In this document: positions 54,966-63,455 of the stretch, piece by piece
Layout of the letters: the number at the start of each line of letters is the position of its first letter
Numbering within the stretch: position 1 is the first letter of the stretch
Assembly (NCBI GenBank): GCA_036351375.1
Contig: JAZBOY010000100.1
Span: 1 to 64,000, forward strand
Length of the DNA: 64,000 nt
Reading direction: 5' to 3'
DNA from: JANQIO01 sp036351375
GTDB lineage: Bacteria > Pseudomonadota > Gammaproteobacteria > Pseudomonadales > Halieaceae
The notes under the pieces: model-generated
Told to the model about the DNA's origin: nothing
The model's database searches: none
Seen by the model: only the letters and a program-made list of their open reading frames with translations
Translations under genes and position numbers: made by a program

Positions 54966-55406
54966 CTACTTGACGACTTTCAGCGAGGGGCGCTTGTCGC
55001 CGCCGTTCTTGCCACCGCCATTCTTGTCGCCGTTCTTGCCGGGTGAGCCTCCACCCCCCGGCGGCCCTTCCGGGGGCTCGGGCCAGGGATTGTCATCGCG
55101 GTCGAATACCATTCCCTGGCCGTTCTCGCGGGCGTAAATGCCGACCACCGAAGCCATCGGCACAAATACATCGATGGGCACTCCGCCGAAGCGACCGTTG
55201 AAGTGCATGGCGTCGTTGTCGATCACCAGGTCGACCACGGCGTTGGGCGAGATGTTGAGCACGATCTGGCCGTCCTTCACGTACTGCTGTGGTACGTCGA
55301 CTCCGGCCTCTTCCGCATTGACCAGCACATAGGGCGTGCAGTCGTTATCCAGGATCCACTCGTACAGCGCCCGCATCACATACGGCCTGCTGGAACTCAT
55401 GGTCAT
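54966..55406 (-). CDS. sspB: ClpXP adaptor SspB
   Basis: 146 residues from ATG 55406. The folded part RPYVMRALYEWILDNDCTPYV, GQIVLNISPNAV, FNGRFGGVPIDVFVPM and VVGIYARENGQGM binds ssrA-tagged peptides. A flexible tail of Gly, Asn, Lys and Pro leads to RPSLKVVK, the ClpX-docking XB motif at the very C-terminus. It delivers tmRNA-tagged proteins to ClpXP. It lies 23 bp after sspA. Confidence 0.95.
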   Translation of the reverse strand: MTMSSSRPYVMRALYEWILDNDCTPYVLVNAEEAGVDVPQQYVKDGQIVLNISPNAVVDLVIDNDAMHFNGRFGGVPIDVFVPMASVVGIYARENGQGMVFDRDDNPWPEPPEGPPGGGGSPGKNGDKNGGGKNGGDKRPSLKVVK

Positions 55407-55429
55407 GGTATGAGGGTCCGACGCGCGCC

Positions 55430-56062
55430 CTAGAGGCGCATCTCCCGCTCCTGCTCGGTGAGACTGGACTGGAAGGCATCGCGGTTGAATACGCGATCCA
55501 TATAGGCCAGCAAGGGCTTGCTCTGCTTGGTAGAGCGGAACTCGATACCAAGGGTCGGCAGGCGCCACAGCACCGGCGCCAGGCAGCAATCCACCAGCGT
55601 GAATTCCTCACTCATGAAGAAAGGCTTTTCGCCAAAGATCGGCGCCACGGCCAGCAGGCCCTCGCGCAGTTCCTTGGTGCACTTCTCCACAACGTTGTCG
55701 GAGCGGGTGTTCTGGATCTGGTCTACCAGCGCACACCAGTCCTTCTCGATACGGTGGATGTAGAGACGGCTCTCGGCCCGCGCCACCGGGTACACCGGCA
55801 GCAGTGGCGGGTGAGGGAAGCGCTCGTCGAGATACTCCATCATGACCTTGGACTCGTACAGCACCAGGTCGCGGTCGACCAGGGTCGGCAGTGAGTTATA
55901 GGGGTTCAGCTCCGCGAGCTCTTCCGGGGGATGGCCGGCGTCGACTTCGACCACGTCGACAGTTACGCCCTTTTCAGCAAGTACGATGCGGACACGGTGA
56001 CTGTAGTGGCTCTCACTGTCCGAGAAAAACGTCATTGAAGACCGCTTGGCGACAACACCCAT
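55430..56062 (-). CDS. sspA: Stringent starvation protein A
   Basis: 210 residues with a GST-like fold: thioredoxin-like N-terminus (MTFFSDSESHYSHRVRIVLAEKG, split at SHRVRIVLAEKG), ESKVMMEYLDERFPHPPLLPVYPVAR with the surface patch PHPP, and a helical C-terminus ending SLTEQEREMRL. SspA binds RNA polymerase and helps stationary-phase and acid-stress transcription; it is not an active GST. ATG 56062, upstream of sspB. Confidence 0.96.
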   Translation of the reverse strand: MGVVAKRSSMTFFSDSESHYSHRVRIVLAEKGVTVDVVEVDAGHPPEELAELNPYNSLPTLVDRDLVLYESKVMMEYLDERFPHPPLLPVYPVARAESRLYIHRIEKDWCALVDQIQNTRSDNVVEKCTKELREGLLAVAPIFGEKPFFMSEEFTLVDCCLAPVLWRLPTLGIEFRSTKQSKPLLAYMDRVFNRDAFQSSLTEQEREMRL

Positions 56063-56095
56063 GGAATTCCCCCAGGAATAGAATTATTAGTGATC

Positions 56096-56118
56096 AGAGG
56101 CGCAGCTATTGCGCCCCT
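56096..56118 (-). terminator. Hairpin between petBC and sspA
   Basis: AGGGGCGCA-ATAGC-TGCGCCTCT on the minus strand, a 9-bp stem with one mismatch, 11 bp after the petBC stop. No U-tract follows, so it may mark a processing site or weak attenuation between the respiratory genes and sspAB. Confidence 0.35.
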
Positions 56119-56128
56119 GAGACGTCGG

Positions 56129-58156
56129 CTAGTGGACGTCTTTCCAGTACTCGCGGTTCAGCAGCCACGCGAACACAAAGAAGATGGCAATAAACAGCAG
56201 CACATAAACACCGATGCGCTTGCGATCAATGGCTGACGGCTCACCGACATAAGCGAGAAAGTTGACCAGATCGAAGACGGCCGCGTCAAATTCCTCGGGG
56301 CTCATGGTGCCCTCTTCCACCAGCGTGAAGCTGCCGCAGGGATCGTCGAGAATATCCTGGTTGGTCAGCGGATCGCGCTTTACACCACCGTTGGCGGCAG
56401 TAGTCGGGCCGGCAGCACACTCCTGCAGGCCCTGCAGCTCGATCAGCGCATGGGGCATGCCCGAATTGGGGAATGCCTTGTTATTCACGCCCAGCGGGCG
56501 GCTGGGATCTGCATAAAAAGTGCGCAGGTAGGTGTACAGGTAGTCGGTGCTCTTGGAGCGAGCGATCAGGGAAAGATCCGGCGGAACTACACCAAACCAT
56601 TGCTTGCCCAGTGTTTCCGTCATGGAGTTGTCCATCAGGTCGCCGATCTTGTGATCCCGGTTCATCACCAGGTACTCCTCGGCCAGATCCTTGGGAATAT
56701 CCAGGTCGCTGGCGACCCGCGTATAGCGCGAGTATTTCAGCGAATGGCAGCCAGAACAGTAGCTCATGTAGAGGCCTGCACCGTGCTGCAGGGAGGCCTT
56801 GTCAGTCAGGTCTGGCTCCATGTGATCGAGCTGAATGCCGGGGCCGCCGGCTGCCACCGCCTTGAGTGGCAGCACAGTCAGAACCGCAATCAGCGCCAGC
56901 ACGCCCAGCGAGCCAAGAGGGCCAATACCACCCTTCATGTTCACACGCTCCGGTACCGGCTTGGTCTTTTCCATGCTGGTCCAGACGGGCATCAGCAGGA
57001 AGAAGGCAAAGTAGAGGACCGAGCAAATCTGCGCCAGCAGAGTCCGGCCAGGCGTTGGCGTCCACACGCCCAGCACGCCGAGGATGATGAACGACACCAC
57101 AAACACCACCAGGGCTACCTTGGTAATGTTGCCGCGGTAGCGCCACGACTTGACCGGGCTGCGGTCGAGCCAGGGCAGCAGAAACGGAATGGCTACTGAT
57201 GCGGCAAAGGCCACGAAGCCCCAGAACTTGTCAGGCACCGCGCGCAATACTGAGTAGAACGGCGTGAAGTACCAGACCGGTGCAATGTGCTCAGGCGTCT
57301 TGAGGTTGTTGGCCTCTTCAAAGTTGGCGTACTCGAGGAAGTAACCGCCCATTTCCGGGGCGAAGAACATCACCGCGCAGAACACGAACAGGAACACACC
57401 AATGGCCTGCAGGTCGTGGACCGAGTAATAGGGGTGGAAGGCGATGCCGTCGAGCGGAATGCCGTTTTCATCCTTGTGCTTCTTGATGTCCACGCCATCG
57501 GGATTGTTGGAGCCCACCTCGTGCAGCGCCAGGATGTGCAGCACTACCAGCGCCAGCAGTACGATAGGCAGGGCCACCACGTGCAGGGCGAAGAAGCGGT
57601 TCAGGGTAATGCCGGAGATCAGGTAATCACCGCGGATCCAGGTCACGATGTCTTCGCCCACCACGGGTATCGCGCCGAAAAGCGAGATGATCACCTGGGC
57701 ACCCCAGTAGGACATCTGGCCCCAGGGCAATACATAGCCCACGAAAGCTTCAGCCATCAGCACGACGAAAATCAGCATGCCGAAAATCCAGATCAGCTCA
57801 CGGGGCTTCTTGTACGACCCGTAGATAAGCGCACGGTACATGTGCATGTATACCACCACGAAAAACGCCGAAGCGCCGGTGGAGTGCATGTAGCGGAGAA
57901 TCCAGCCGTAGTCGACATCACGCATGATGTATTCGACCGACGCGAACGCGTCGTCAGAGCTGGGGACATAGTTCATCGTCAGCCAGATGCCGGTCAGCAG
58001 CTGGTTGACGAGTACTACCAGCGAGAAAACCCCGAAGTAGTAGAAGAAATTGAAGTTCTTGGGCGCGTAATACTGCCCCATGTGCGTGTTCCACGCACGC
58101 ATGATAGGCAGGCGGGCATCGACCCAATCGCGCAGCCCTACCAATGCATTGTTCAT
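56129..58156 (-). CDS. petBC: Cytochrome b / cytochrome c1 fusion of the bc1 complex
   Basis: 675 residues in one open frame. Residues 1-410 are cytochrome b: eight spans, with the heme histidines in the helices near WILRYMHSTGASAFF and FFALHVVALPIVLL, and the quinol loop PVW / PEW-type motif at HIAPVWYFTPFYSVLR. Residues from about 415 are cytochrome c1: an internal signal-like helix (LGVLALIAVLTVLPLKAVAAG), then heme site CSGCH at about 466-470, and a C-terminal anchor (IGVYVLLFIAIFFVFAWLLN). In Bradyrhizobium a similar FbcH polyprotein is cut after export; a cut near AVAAGG is likely here. It overlaps petA by one base. Confidence 0.95.
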   Translation of the reverse strand: MNNALVGLRDWVDARLPIMRAWNTHMGQYYAPKNFNFFYYFGVFSLVVLVNQLLTGIWLTMNYVPSSDDAFASVEYIMRDVDYGWILRYMHSTGASAFFVVVYMHMYRALIYGSYKKPRELIWIFGMLIFVVLMAEAFVGYVLPWGQMSYWGAQVIISLFGAIPVVGEDIVTWIRGDYLISGITLNRFFALHVVALPIVLLALVVLHILALHEVGSNNPDGVDIKKHKDENGIPLDGIAFHPYYSVHDLQAIGVFLFVFCAVMFFAPEMGGYFLEYANFEEANNLKTPEHIAPVWYFTPFYSVLRAVPDKFWGFVAFAASVAIPFLLPWLDRSPVKSWRYRGNITKVALVVFVVSFIILGVLGVWTPTPGRTLLAQICSVLYFAFFLLMPVWTSMEKTKPVPERVNMKGGIGPLGSLGVLALIAVLTVLPLKAVAAGGPGIQLDHMEPDLTDKASLQHGAGLYMSYCSGCHSLKYSRYTRVASDLDIPKDLAEEYLVMNRDHKIGDLMDNSMTETLGKQWFGVVPPDLSLIARSKSTDYLYTYLRTFYADPSRPLGVNNKAFPNSGMPHALIELQGLQECAAGPTTAANGGVKRDPLTNQDILDDPCGSFTLVEEGTMSPEEFDAAVFDLVNFLAYVGEPSAIDRKRIGVYVLLFIAIFFVFAWLLNREYWKDVH

Positions 58157-58752
58157 CAGGCGACCTCCTCATCCACACCGATAACCAGTGTGATTTCGTC
58201 CTCAAAGGAATACGGGGGAACAACCAGGTTGGTTGAGGCCGGCACCCCGGAATACACTCGTCCGGCCAGGTCGAACTTGGAACCGTGGCAAGGGCAGAAG
58301 AAGCCGCCGCGCCAGTCGTCGCCGCCGAGGTCGGCCGCGCCCACTTCGGGGCGAAACTTCGGCGCACAACCCAGGTGCGTGCAGAGCCCCACGAACACCA
58401 TTATTTCAGGTTTAATGGCACGGGCCCGACCTTCCACGTACGCCGGCTGGTCTGAAATTTCCGAATCGGGGTCCTTCAGTTTGCCGTCCAGGCGCTCAAG
58501 ATCGGCCAGTTGCTCTTCGGTACGCCGCAACACGTAAACCGGTTTGCCCCGCCACTCGACAACTGACATCTGGCCTGCTTCGATCTTGCTGATGTCAAAT
58601 TTGACCGGTGCACCGGCCGCTTCGGCTTTTGCACTGGGATTCCAGGAGCCCACAAAGGGCACCGCCACGCCAACCACACCGGCGACGCCGACTGCGCTGG
58701 TGGCCGCGGTCAGAAACCGACGGCGACCGGTATTGACCGTATCACTGCTCAT
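58156..58752 (-). CDS. petA: Ubiquinol-cytochrome c reductase Rieske iron-sulfur subunit
   Basis: 198 residues from ATG 58752 (MSSDTVNTGRRRFL) with GGGAGAG upstream. A twin-arginine-type signal anchor, RRRFLTAATSAVGVAGVVGV, is followed by the Rieske domain with CTHLGC and CPCHGS, whose two Cys and two His hold the 2Fe-2S cluster. It passes electrons from quinol to cytochrome c1. It is the first gene of the pet unit and overlaps petBC by one base. Confidence 0.97.
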   Translation of the reverse strand: MSSDTVNTGRRRFLTAATSAVGVAGVVGVAVPFVGSWNPSAKAEAAGAPVKFDISKIEAGQMSVVEWRGKPVYVLRRTEEQLADLERLDGKLKDPDSEISDQPAYVEGRARAIKPEIMVFVGLCTHLGCAPKFRPEVGAADLGGDDWRGGFFCPCHGSKFDLAGRVYSGVPASTNLVVPPYSFEDEITLVIGVDEEVA

Positions 58753-58890
58753 GCACTTCTCTCCCAATTTCACCAGCCATATAACGGCTGTAGTTGCATT
58801 CCCGCCCGTGGCCACTTCAGCCAAGGCTTATCCGCTGTCTTACCTAAATGACCCGGAGGCAGGAGGGGGGACAAAATTTAACCGGTGCAA

Positions 58891-58919
58891 ATGGTAATGA
58901 CTTTGCCCTTCCCTGACAA
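58891..58919 (-). promoter_or_regulatory. Possible promoter of petA-petBC
   Basis: On the minus strand TTGTCA (58919-58914), 17 bp, TACCAT (58896-58891), about 140 bp before the petA start. It lies downstream of the rpsI terminator, inside the 315-bp gap 58753-59067, in which I see no gene. Confidence 0.4.
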
Positions 58920-58975
58920 GGAAAAGCACCTAAGTGTCGGTATTTTCGGGAATTTCTCAGACAAGATGCGAACAG

Positions 58976-59008
58976 AAAAATGCCCGGAAACCGCTTTCGG
59001 CCCGGGCA
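58976..59008 (-). terminator. Intrinsic terminator after rpsI
   Basis: On the minus strand TGCCCGG (59008-59002), a loop of about 14 nt that can pair further, CCGGGCA (58987-58981), then TTTTT. It starts about 60 bp after the rpsI stop and ends the rplM-rpsI transcript before petA. Confidence 0.85.
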
Positions 59009-59067
59009 TCTGTATTCGCGATAGTTTTGCTTAAGCGTGCGGGCGTGAGCGCCCACCCGGCAAAAGA

Positions 59068-59460
59068 TTAACGCTTGGAGAACTGCGGACGCTTGCGCGC
59101 CTTGCGCAGGCCAACTTTCTTCCGCTCGACCGCACGTGCGTCGCGGGTAACAAAGCCGGCGCCGCGCAGTGTGCCGCGCAGGGACTCGTCGTACTCCATG
59201 AGCGCACGGGTGATGCCGTGACGAATCGCACCGGCTTGGCCGAAGCTGCCGCCACCGGCAACCGTTACGTTGATGTCGAACTTGTCTTCCGTCTCGGTGA
59301 GCTGCAGCGGCTGGCGCACAATCATGCGTGCCACTTCGCGACCGAAGTACTGATCCAGCGGCTTGCTGTTGACGGTGATGTTGCCGTCACCGTTCTTGAT
59401 GAATACACGGGCCGTGGAGGTCTTGCGGCGGCCGGTGCCGTAGTATTGGGTTGCAGACAT
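59068..59460 (-). CDS. rpsI: 30S ribosomal protein S9
   Basis: 130 residues, the usual length. YYGTGRRKTSTARVFI at the start, GGGSFGQAGAIRHGITRAL in the middle, and the basic tail KKVGLRKARKRPQFSKR, which reaches the P-site tRNA anticodon. It lies 9 bp after rplM. Confidence 0.99.
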   Translation of the reverse strand: MSATQYYGTGRRKTSTARVFIKNGDGNITVNSKPLDQYFGREVARMIVRQPLQLTETEDKFDINVTVAGGGSFGQAGAIRHGITRALMEYDESLRGTLRGAGFVTRDARAVERKKVGLRKARKRPQFSKR

Positions 59461-59469
59461 AGTTTGACC

Positions 59470-59898
59470 TTAGATATTCAGGGGCTGGGGCTGCTGAGCC
59501 GTGTGCGGATGCTCGGCGCCGGCATACACTTTCAGTTTCTTGAACATCGCGCGACCCAGCGGGTTGCGCGGCAGCATGCCCTTGACGGCACCCTGGAGCA
59601 CACGCTCCGGCGCCTTGTCGATCAGCTTCTCGAACGACATGCTCTTCAGACCACCCGGGTAGCCGGTGTGGTGGTGGTACATCTTGTCGGTTGCCTTGGC
59701 ACCGGTCACCTTGATCTTCTCGGCGTTGATCACGACGATGTAATCACCGGTGTCCACGTGCGGCGTGTATTCAGGCTTGTGCTTGCCGCGCAGGCGGTGC
59801 GCGATCTCGCTGGCGAGGCGACCCAGGGTTTTCTCCGAGGCATCGACTACGAACCAGTCGCGCTGCACGTCTTCTGCTTTTGCGCTGTAAGTCTTCAT
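59470..59898 (-). CDS. rplM: 50S ribosomal protein L13
   Basis: 142 residues. WFVVDASEKTLGRLASEIA, HVDTGDYIVVINAEKIKVTG, YHHTGYPGGLKS and GMLPRNPLGRAMFKKLKVYAG are family hallmarks. It is an early-assembling large-subunit protein. In E. coli L13 represses its own mRNA; the leader here (about 50 nt) has a small GCCTC-CGG-GAGGC hairpin just before the start. Confidence 0.99.
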   Translation of the reverse strand: MKTYSAKAEDVQRDWFVVDASEKTLGRLASEIAHRLRGKHKPEYTPHVDTGDYIVVINAEKIKVTGAKATDKMYHHHTGYPGGLKSMSFEKLIDKAPERVLQGAVKGMLPRNPLGRAMFKKLKVYAGAEHPHTAQQPQPLNI

Positions 59899-59946
59899 TC
59901 TGCTTTCTACTTAGCCTCCGGGAGGCCTCCATTTTCGAGAGCGCGA

Positions 59947-59975
59947 ATTCTACAGTTGCACCCCCTTCATTACAA
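59947..59975 (-). promoter_or_regulatory. Sigma-70 promoter of rplM-rpsI
   Basis: On the minus strand TTGTAA (59975-59970), 17 bp, TAGAAT (59952-59947; five of six). It stands 48 bp before the rplM ATG, giving a leader of about 40 nt that carries a short hairpin. Confidence 0.6.
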
Positions 59976-60012
59976 GCCCGCGACAAGCGGTTTTTCTCAG
60001 GAATTCACGAGC

Positions 60013-60759
60013 TTACGCCATCCCGCAACTGGCCACTGCTTGTAGCTCCAGGGCCCCGATTTCGCCGGACCCCAGCCACTCAAGGCATTCCAGCGAAAGC
60101 CCTCGCCGCAGACCGCACAGGGCCAGGCTGTGGCCCTCCATCTCCGCCAGCCACTGGCTGGTGGACTCTGCGGCCCCGGGGACCAGGCACTCCAGGCGGC
60201 TGCCATCGAGCCGGTAGCCCACTTCACCGAGGGCCGTGGGCAGGGCACCGCCATGGGCCTTGGTCCAGGCCTCCTTGAGAGTCCAGAGCCGGTAGAAATG
60301 CCGGTAGTAGTCCTCGCCGTCCAGGCGCTCGAGCTGCTCGGTCTCCGGTGCCGAAAAGTAGCGCCGCGCCAGCCGCGCCACCGGCCTGTGGCGCTCGAGC
60401 TGCTGCACGTCGACCCCCACCGGAACCCCGCCTGTTACCGCTACGACCAGCCAGCTCCCGGAGTGGCTCAGGTTGAACTCCAGTGGCACTTTCTGTACCA
60501 GCTCATCGGCCAGCTGCGGCTTGCCGTGACGGCCGGTCTCAAACACCCAGTCGGCGGGCGCCACGTCCGCATAGCGGGTCAGCAGGTAGCGCAGCCAGGT
60601 ACGGCCCAGCGCCGCATCGCGATGTCGGCTGCGCTCTGTTTCGCTGAGTACGCTGTCGTCCAGTGCCTCGGCCCGCTCCGGAGGGCACAGCCATAAGTGA
60701 ACCTGGGTCGGGCCCGGTAGCTCAGAAGCGCTGGATTTGCTTGCCGATAAGGCGGTCAC
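60013..60759 (-). CDS. 4'-phosphopantetheinyl transferase (Sfp type)
   Basis: 248 residues. Sfp signatures: RHGKPQL, FNLSHSG, VPVGVDVQQLER (metal-binding Asp residues) and FYRLWTLKEAWTKAHGGAL with WxxKEA and Lys. It moves phosphopantetheine from CoA to a carrier protein of fatty-acid, polyketide or peptide synthases. No such synthase is in the window. GTG start 60759 lies 38 bp inside the oxygenase gene; a shorter N-terminus starting nearer VHLWL cannot be excluded. Confidence 0.92.
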   Translation of the reverse strand: MTALSASKSSASELPGPTQVHLWLCPPERAEALDDSVLSETERSRHRDAALGRTWLRYLLTRYADVAPADWVFETGRHGKPQLADELVQKVPLEFNLSHSGSWLVVAVTGGVPVGVDVQQLERHRPVARLARRYFSAPETEQLERLDGEDYYRHFYRLWTLKEAWTKAHGGALPTALGEVGYRLDGSRLECLVPGAAESTSQWLAEMEGHSLALCGLRRGLSLECLEWLGSGEIGALELQAVASCGMA

Positions 60760-61438
60760 GCACCTTCCAGAACAGGTTGTCGGGGTTTACCACGACGATA
60801 AAGATGCGGCGCAGCCGATCTTCCGGGCAATGGATGGGCCGTACCGCGTGCCAGGCGTGATCGGTACGCAACATCAGGGCACTGTAGTTGCCGATGGAAT
60901 CCATCTCGTGGACCGAATCGAACTCTTCCAGGGCCGGGGCCGAGTCATAGCTGAGGCGGCCGCCGTCGTCGAGTACCAGGGTGGAACCGCCCCAGGCCGG
61001 GTCCCAGTCTTCCTCGGAATTGAAGTAAAACAGGTGGGATCCGTGCTCGCGGCGGGCGTCGCAGTGGGGTGACACGTCGCAGCCGGTCGGGGTGTAGTGC
61101 CAGTGAAAACGGAACTCGGCTTTTTTCGCACCCAGCAGACGCTCAATCTCGCGCCGGTAGTCATCGCTGCACAGCTCGCCAATAAACTCTTTCCACGGCA
61201 GCGGGACCTCGGTGTCCGGGGTGTATTCCAGGGAATAGCGATCGTGCGGTGCCTGGCCGGCGCGACGCTCCTTGCCGAAGATCTCACCAAAGGTCTCCAG
61301 CGGTGGCATGTTATGCAACAGGTCCTGGAAGCCCTGCTCGGTCAGCAGCCCCTCGGTGTTGAAGAAGGGGTAGGGTTTGGTCGCCATGAACTCCTCGCGG
61401 CCGAGGCTGCGGAGCTTCTCGATATCCAGGTACTTCAT
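60722..61438 (-). CDS. 2-oxoglutarate/Fe(II) oxygenase-like protein
   Basis: 238 residues with a double-stranded beta-helix pattern: DVSPHCDARREHGSHLFYF has the HxD iron ligands, GSTLVLDDGG follows, and HAWHAVRPIHCPEDRLRRIFIV supplies the distal His and the 2-oxoglutarate Arg. It resembles the 2OG-Fe(II)_Oxy_3 group of hydroxylases. The substrate may be a glycan, a lipid or a protein; the neighbours are a glycosyltransferase and a sulfotransferase. ATG start at 61438. Confidence 0.82.
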   Translation of the reverse strand: MKYLDIEKLRSLGREEFMATKPYPFFNTEGLLTEQGFQDLLHNMPPLETFGEIFGKERRAGQAPHDRYSLEYTPDTEVPLPWKEFIGELCSDDYRREIERLLGAKKAEFRFHWHYTPTGCDVSPHCDARREHGSHLFYFNSEEDWDPAWGGSTLVLDDGGRLSYDSAPALEEFDSVHEMDSIGNYSALMLRTDHAWHAVRPIHCPEDRLRRIFIVVVNPDNLFWKVRDRLIGKQIQRF

Positions 61439-61470
61439 TTACAGCTCTCCAGTGATCTTCTGCCGGCGGC

Positions 61471-62397
61471 TCAGGCGGCGAGCGCAGGCTGCTCTGCCAG
61501 CGGCGGCGTGCGCTCGAGCACTTCGAAAGCGTCGTGGCGCACATGGTTCTTTGCCATTTCCTCGCGCACCAGGGACTCACTGACGTGCCCACTATCCAGG
61601 CACTCTTTCAGCAGGCCGAAAAAGAAGGCTTCCTGGTTGCTGTCGGGATGGGGATGGTAGTGACCCAGCAGGCCGTATTCCCCAAACAGCTTTGCGCGCA
61701 GGCGATTCAGCGATGCCAGCAGCGGTTTGTCCTTGAATTTGTCCGCCGGCGTGTAGTCCACCGGCAGGCCGGTCTTCCAGGGCTGGGTGCGACGCTTGGT
61801 GTTGTGCAGCAGCCGGGTGTCGGCGTTCAGGTGGTCGAAATCGTTCCAGCAGTCCTCGAGGTAGCCGATGTTCCCGGGTTCCTCGTAGGCCAGCACCATC
61901 CACTCCTTGTAGTCTTTCTCGAAGCGGAACAGCGCATCGAAGTCTGCCTCGGCGTCCCAGTGCTTGAGCTTCGCGCAGTCCAGCAGCATGACGCTGGTGG
62001 CTACCTGGTAGGCCTTGCCCTCCTTTGCGGAGCGATGGCGGCCCAGCACGGCCTTGCCCTGCATGTCCCGGTCCAGCAGCTCATTGATGTCGCCCACGGC
62101 GAACACATCCGGGTCGGTGACCACGGCACGGCCGCTGTAATTCATGAGCTTCGGGGGCAGGAAGCGCAGCGGCGTGAAGGATTGCAGGTCGTCCATGCGC
62201 CAGTCGCGGGTGGTGCCACCGCGCAGGAAGGTCTCGCCCTCCTTGGCCGCAAGGAACGGGTAGTCGCGGGTGTGGATGAATTTCACATCGAAAGCGTCGG
62301 GGTTGCGGGAATTGCGCTTGAAGGAATACTCCGCCACCAGCGCGCCCAGCCACTGCCGCTCATTGGTATGTATGAAGACGCACTTTTCCATGTTCAC
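61471..62397 (-). CDS. Putative glycosyltransferase (GT-A, GT8-like)
   Basis: 308 residues. KCVFIHTNERQWLGALVAEYS begins as a GT8-like enzyme, and RAVVTDPDVFAVGDINELLD carries a DPD (DxD-like) metal site at about residues 94-96. SVMLLDCAKLKHWD and LLHNTKRRTQPWKTG match the acceptor and His-containing C-terminal part of GT8-like proteins. It probably acts in the same glycan pathway as the sulfotransferase upstream. GTG 62397 overlaps the sulfotransferase stop as GTGA; ATG two codons later is an alternative. Confidence 0.75.
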   Translation of the reverse strand: MNMEKCVFIHTNERQWLGALVAEYSFKRNSRNPDAFDVKFIHTRDYPFLAAKEGETFLRGGTTRDWRMDDLQSFTPLRFLPPKLMNYSGRAVVTDPDVFAVGDINELLDRDMQGKAVLGRHRSAKEGKAYQVATSVMLLDCAKLKHWDAEADFDALFRFEKDYKEWMVLAYEEPGNIGYLEDCWNDFDHLNADTRLLHNTKRRTQPWKTGLPVDYTPADKFKDKPLLASLNRLRAKLFGEYGLLGHYHPHPDSNQEAFFFGLLKECLDSGHVSESLVREEMAKNHVRHDAFEVLERTPPLAEQPALAA

Positions 62398-63338
62398 GAC
62401 TTGCTCAACTGTGCTGCTGCCGCGCCCTGTTCAGCGCTGGTATAGCCGAACGCCGGCAGCAGCCGGGAATCTACCATGGCCGTCAGTTCGTCCACTTGAT
62501 CATCGTCAAAGTAGTCCCGGAACCCGCCCACCTTGGCCTTGCGGACCTTGTAGGTGTTGGGGTCGTTGACGTCCTTGGCCTGCACCCGCGAGCCGCTGCG
62601 CCAGAAGTAGTTTTCCTGCTCTTTCTTGCGCAGGTTTTCCACCGAGGCGAACTCGGCCATGTCTTCCAGGTACTCCCGGTTGGGCTCCATGCCAAGGAAC
62701 TCCACTACCCGCGCCATCTCGCTGGCAGCGTCGGCGCGCAGGTCCTCGTAGCGCACCACCAGCAGGTTGTCGATCTTGTCGAGTTCACGGGCCCAGGCGT
62801 TCATGAAGTCGATGATGTGGTTGAGCCCCTGCCCCTCGTGCTTAACAAAACCGTACACCGAGATATCAGCTTCGTGGTCCGGGTAGTTATTCATGGATTT
62901 CTTGTCGGGACGCATGCGGAACTTCCACTGGAAGAACTGGGACACCGCAACGTCGCGGGGGTCGCGCACCAGCAGTACCGTCTTCTTGTGGTAGAAGTCC
63001 TGCTTGGAATCCAGGTTGCCGGTGAACTGCCGCAGGTAGTTGTCGTGGGTGAAGAAGATCTTCGGGATGCCCTTCTCCAGCCGCTGGTAGTTGTCAAAGC
63101 CCATCAGGATGTTGTCAGGCAGCTTGTACACCAGCTGGTAGTAGCGGGAAATCATTACCCGCACCCAGGTACGCCCGCTCTTTCCGTAGGAGGCGAAGAT
63201 GTAATCGCAGTTGTTGTACTTCCAGAACTCCTCGCGACCGCGGCGCCAGCGTTCAAGCTGGTGACCTTTCTCTTCGGGCAGGAATTTCTTGATCGCGCGG
63301 ACCAGCCACTTGATCAGTCGCTTGATGACAGCGTGCAT
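62394..63338 (-). CDS. Sulfotransferase domain protein
   Basis: 314 residues. IFASYGKSGRTWVRVMISRY is the 5'-phosphosulfate loop, and KKTVLLVRDPRDVAVSQFFQW is the 3'-phosphate loop with Arg and Ser. YEDLRADAASEMARVVEFLG and KVGGFRDYFDDDQVDELTAM (the RKGxxGDW-like region, here KAKVGGFRDYF) complete the family. It is closer to sulfotransfer_1 enzymes than the copy at 10.5 kb. ATG 63338. It is the first gene of a minus-strand set of four (sulfotransferase, GT, oxygenase, phosphopantetheinyl transferase), each overlapping or close. Confidence 0.92.
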   Translation of the reverse strand: MHAVIKRLIKWLVRAIKKFLPEEKGHQLERWRRGREEFWKYNNCDYIFASYGKSGRTWVRVMISRYYQLVYKLPDNILMGFDNYQRLEKGIPKIFFTHDNYLRQFTGNLDSKQDFYHKKTVLLVRDPRDVAVSQFFQWKFRMRPDKKSMNNYPDHEADISVYGFVKHEGQGLNHIIDFMNAWARELDKIDNLLVVRYEDLRADAASEMARVVEFLGMEPNREYLEDMAEFASVENLRKKEQENYFWRSGSRVQAKDVNDPNTYKVRKAKVGGFRDYFDDDQVDELTAMVDSRLLPAFGYTSAEQGAAAAQLSKS

Positions 63339-63455
63339 GTATTGTCCCCGGAACCGGGCAGGTTAAAAAACGCGCAGGGTAAAGGATGCGTGGTCCATGC
63401 ACAAGATTCTGTGGTATTTTTGCCGCCTTTCGCCGTCCCCAAGTTATTGATCTCA

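Noticed and set aside
57287..58537. 416-residue + strand frame opposite petBC/petA
   Set aside because: Antisense to the bc1 genes, His/Gln/Val-rich, no motif.
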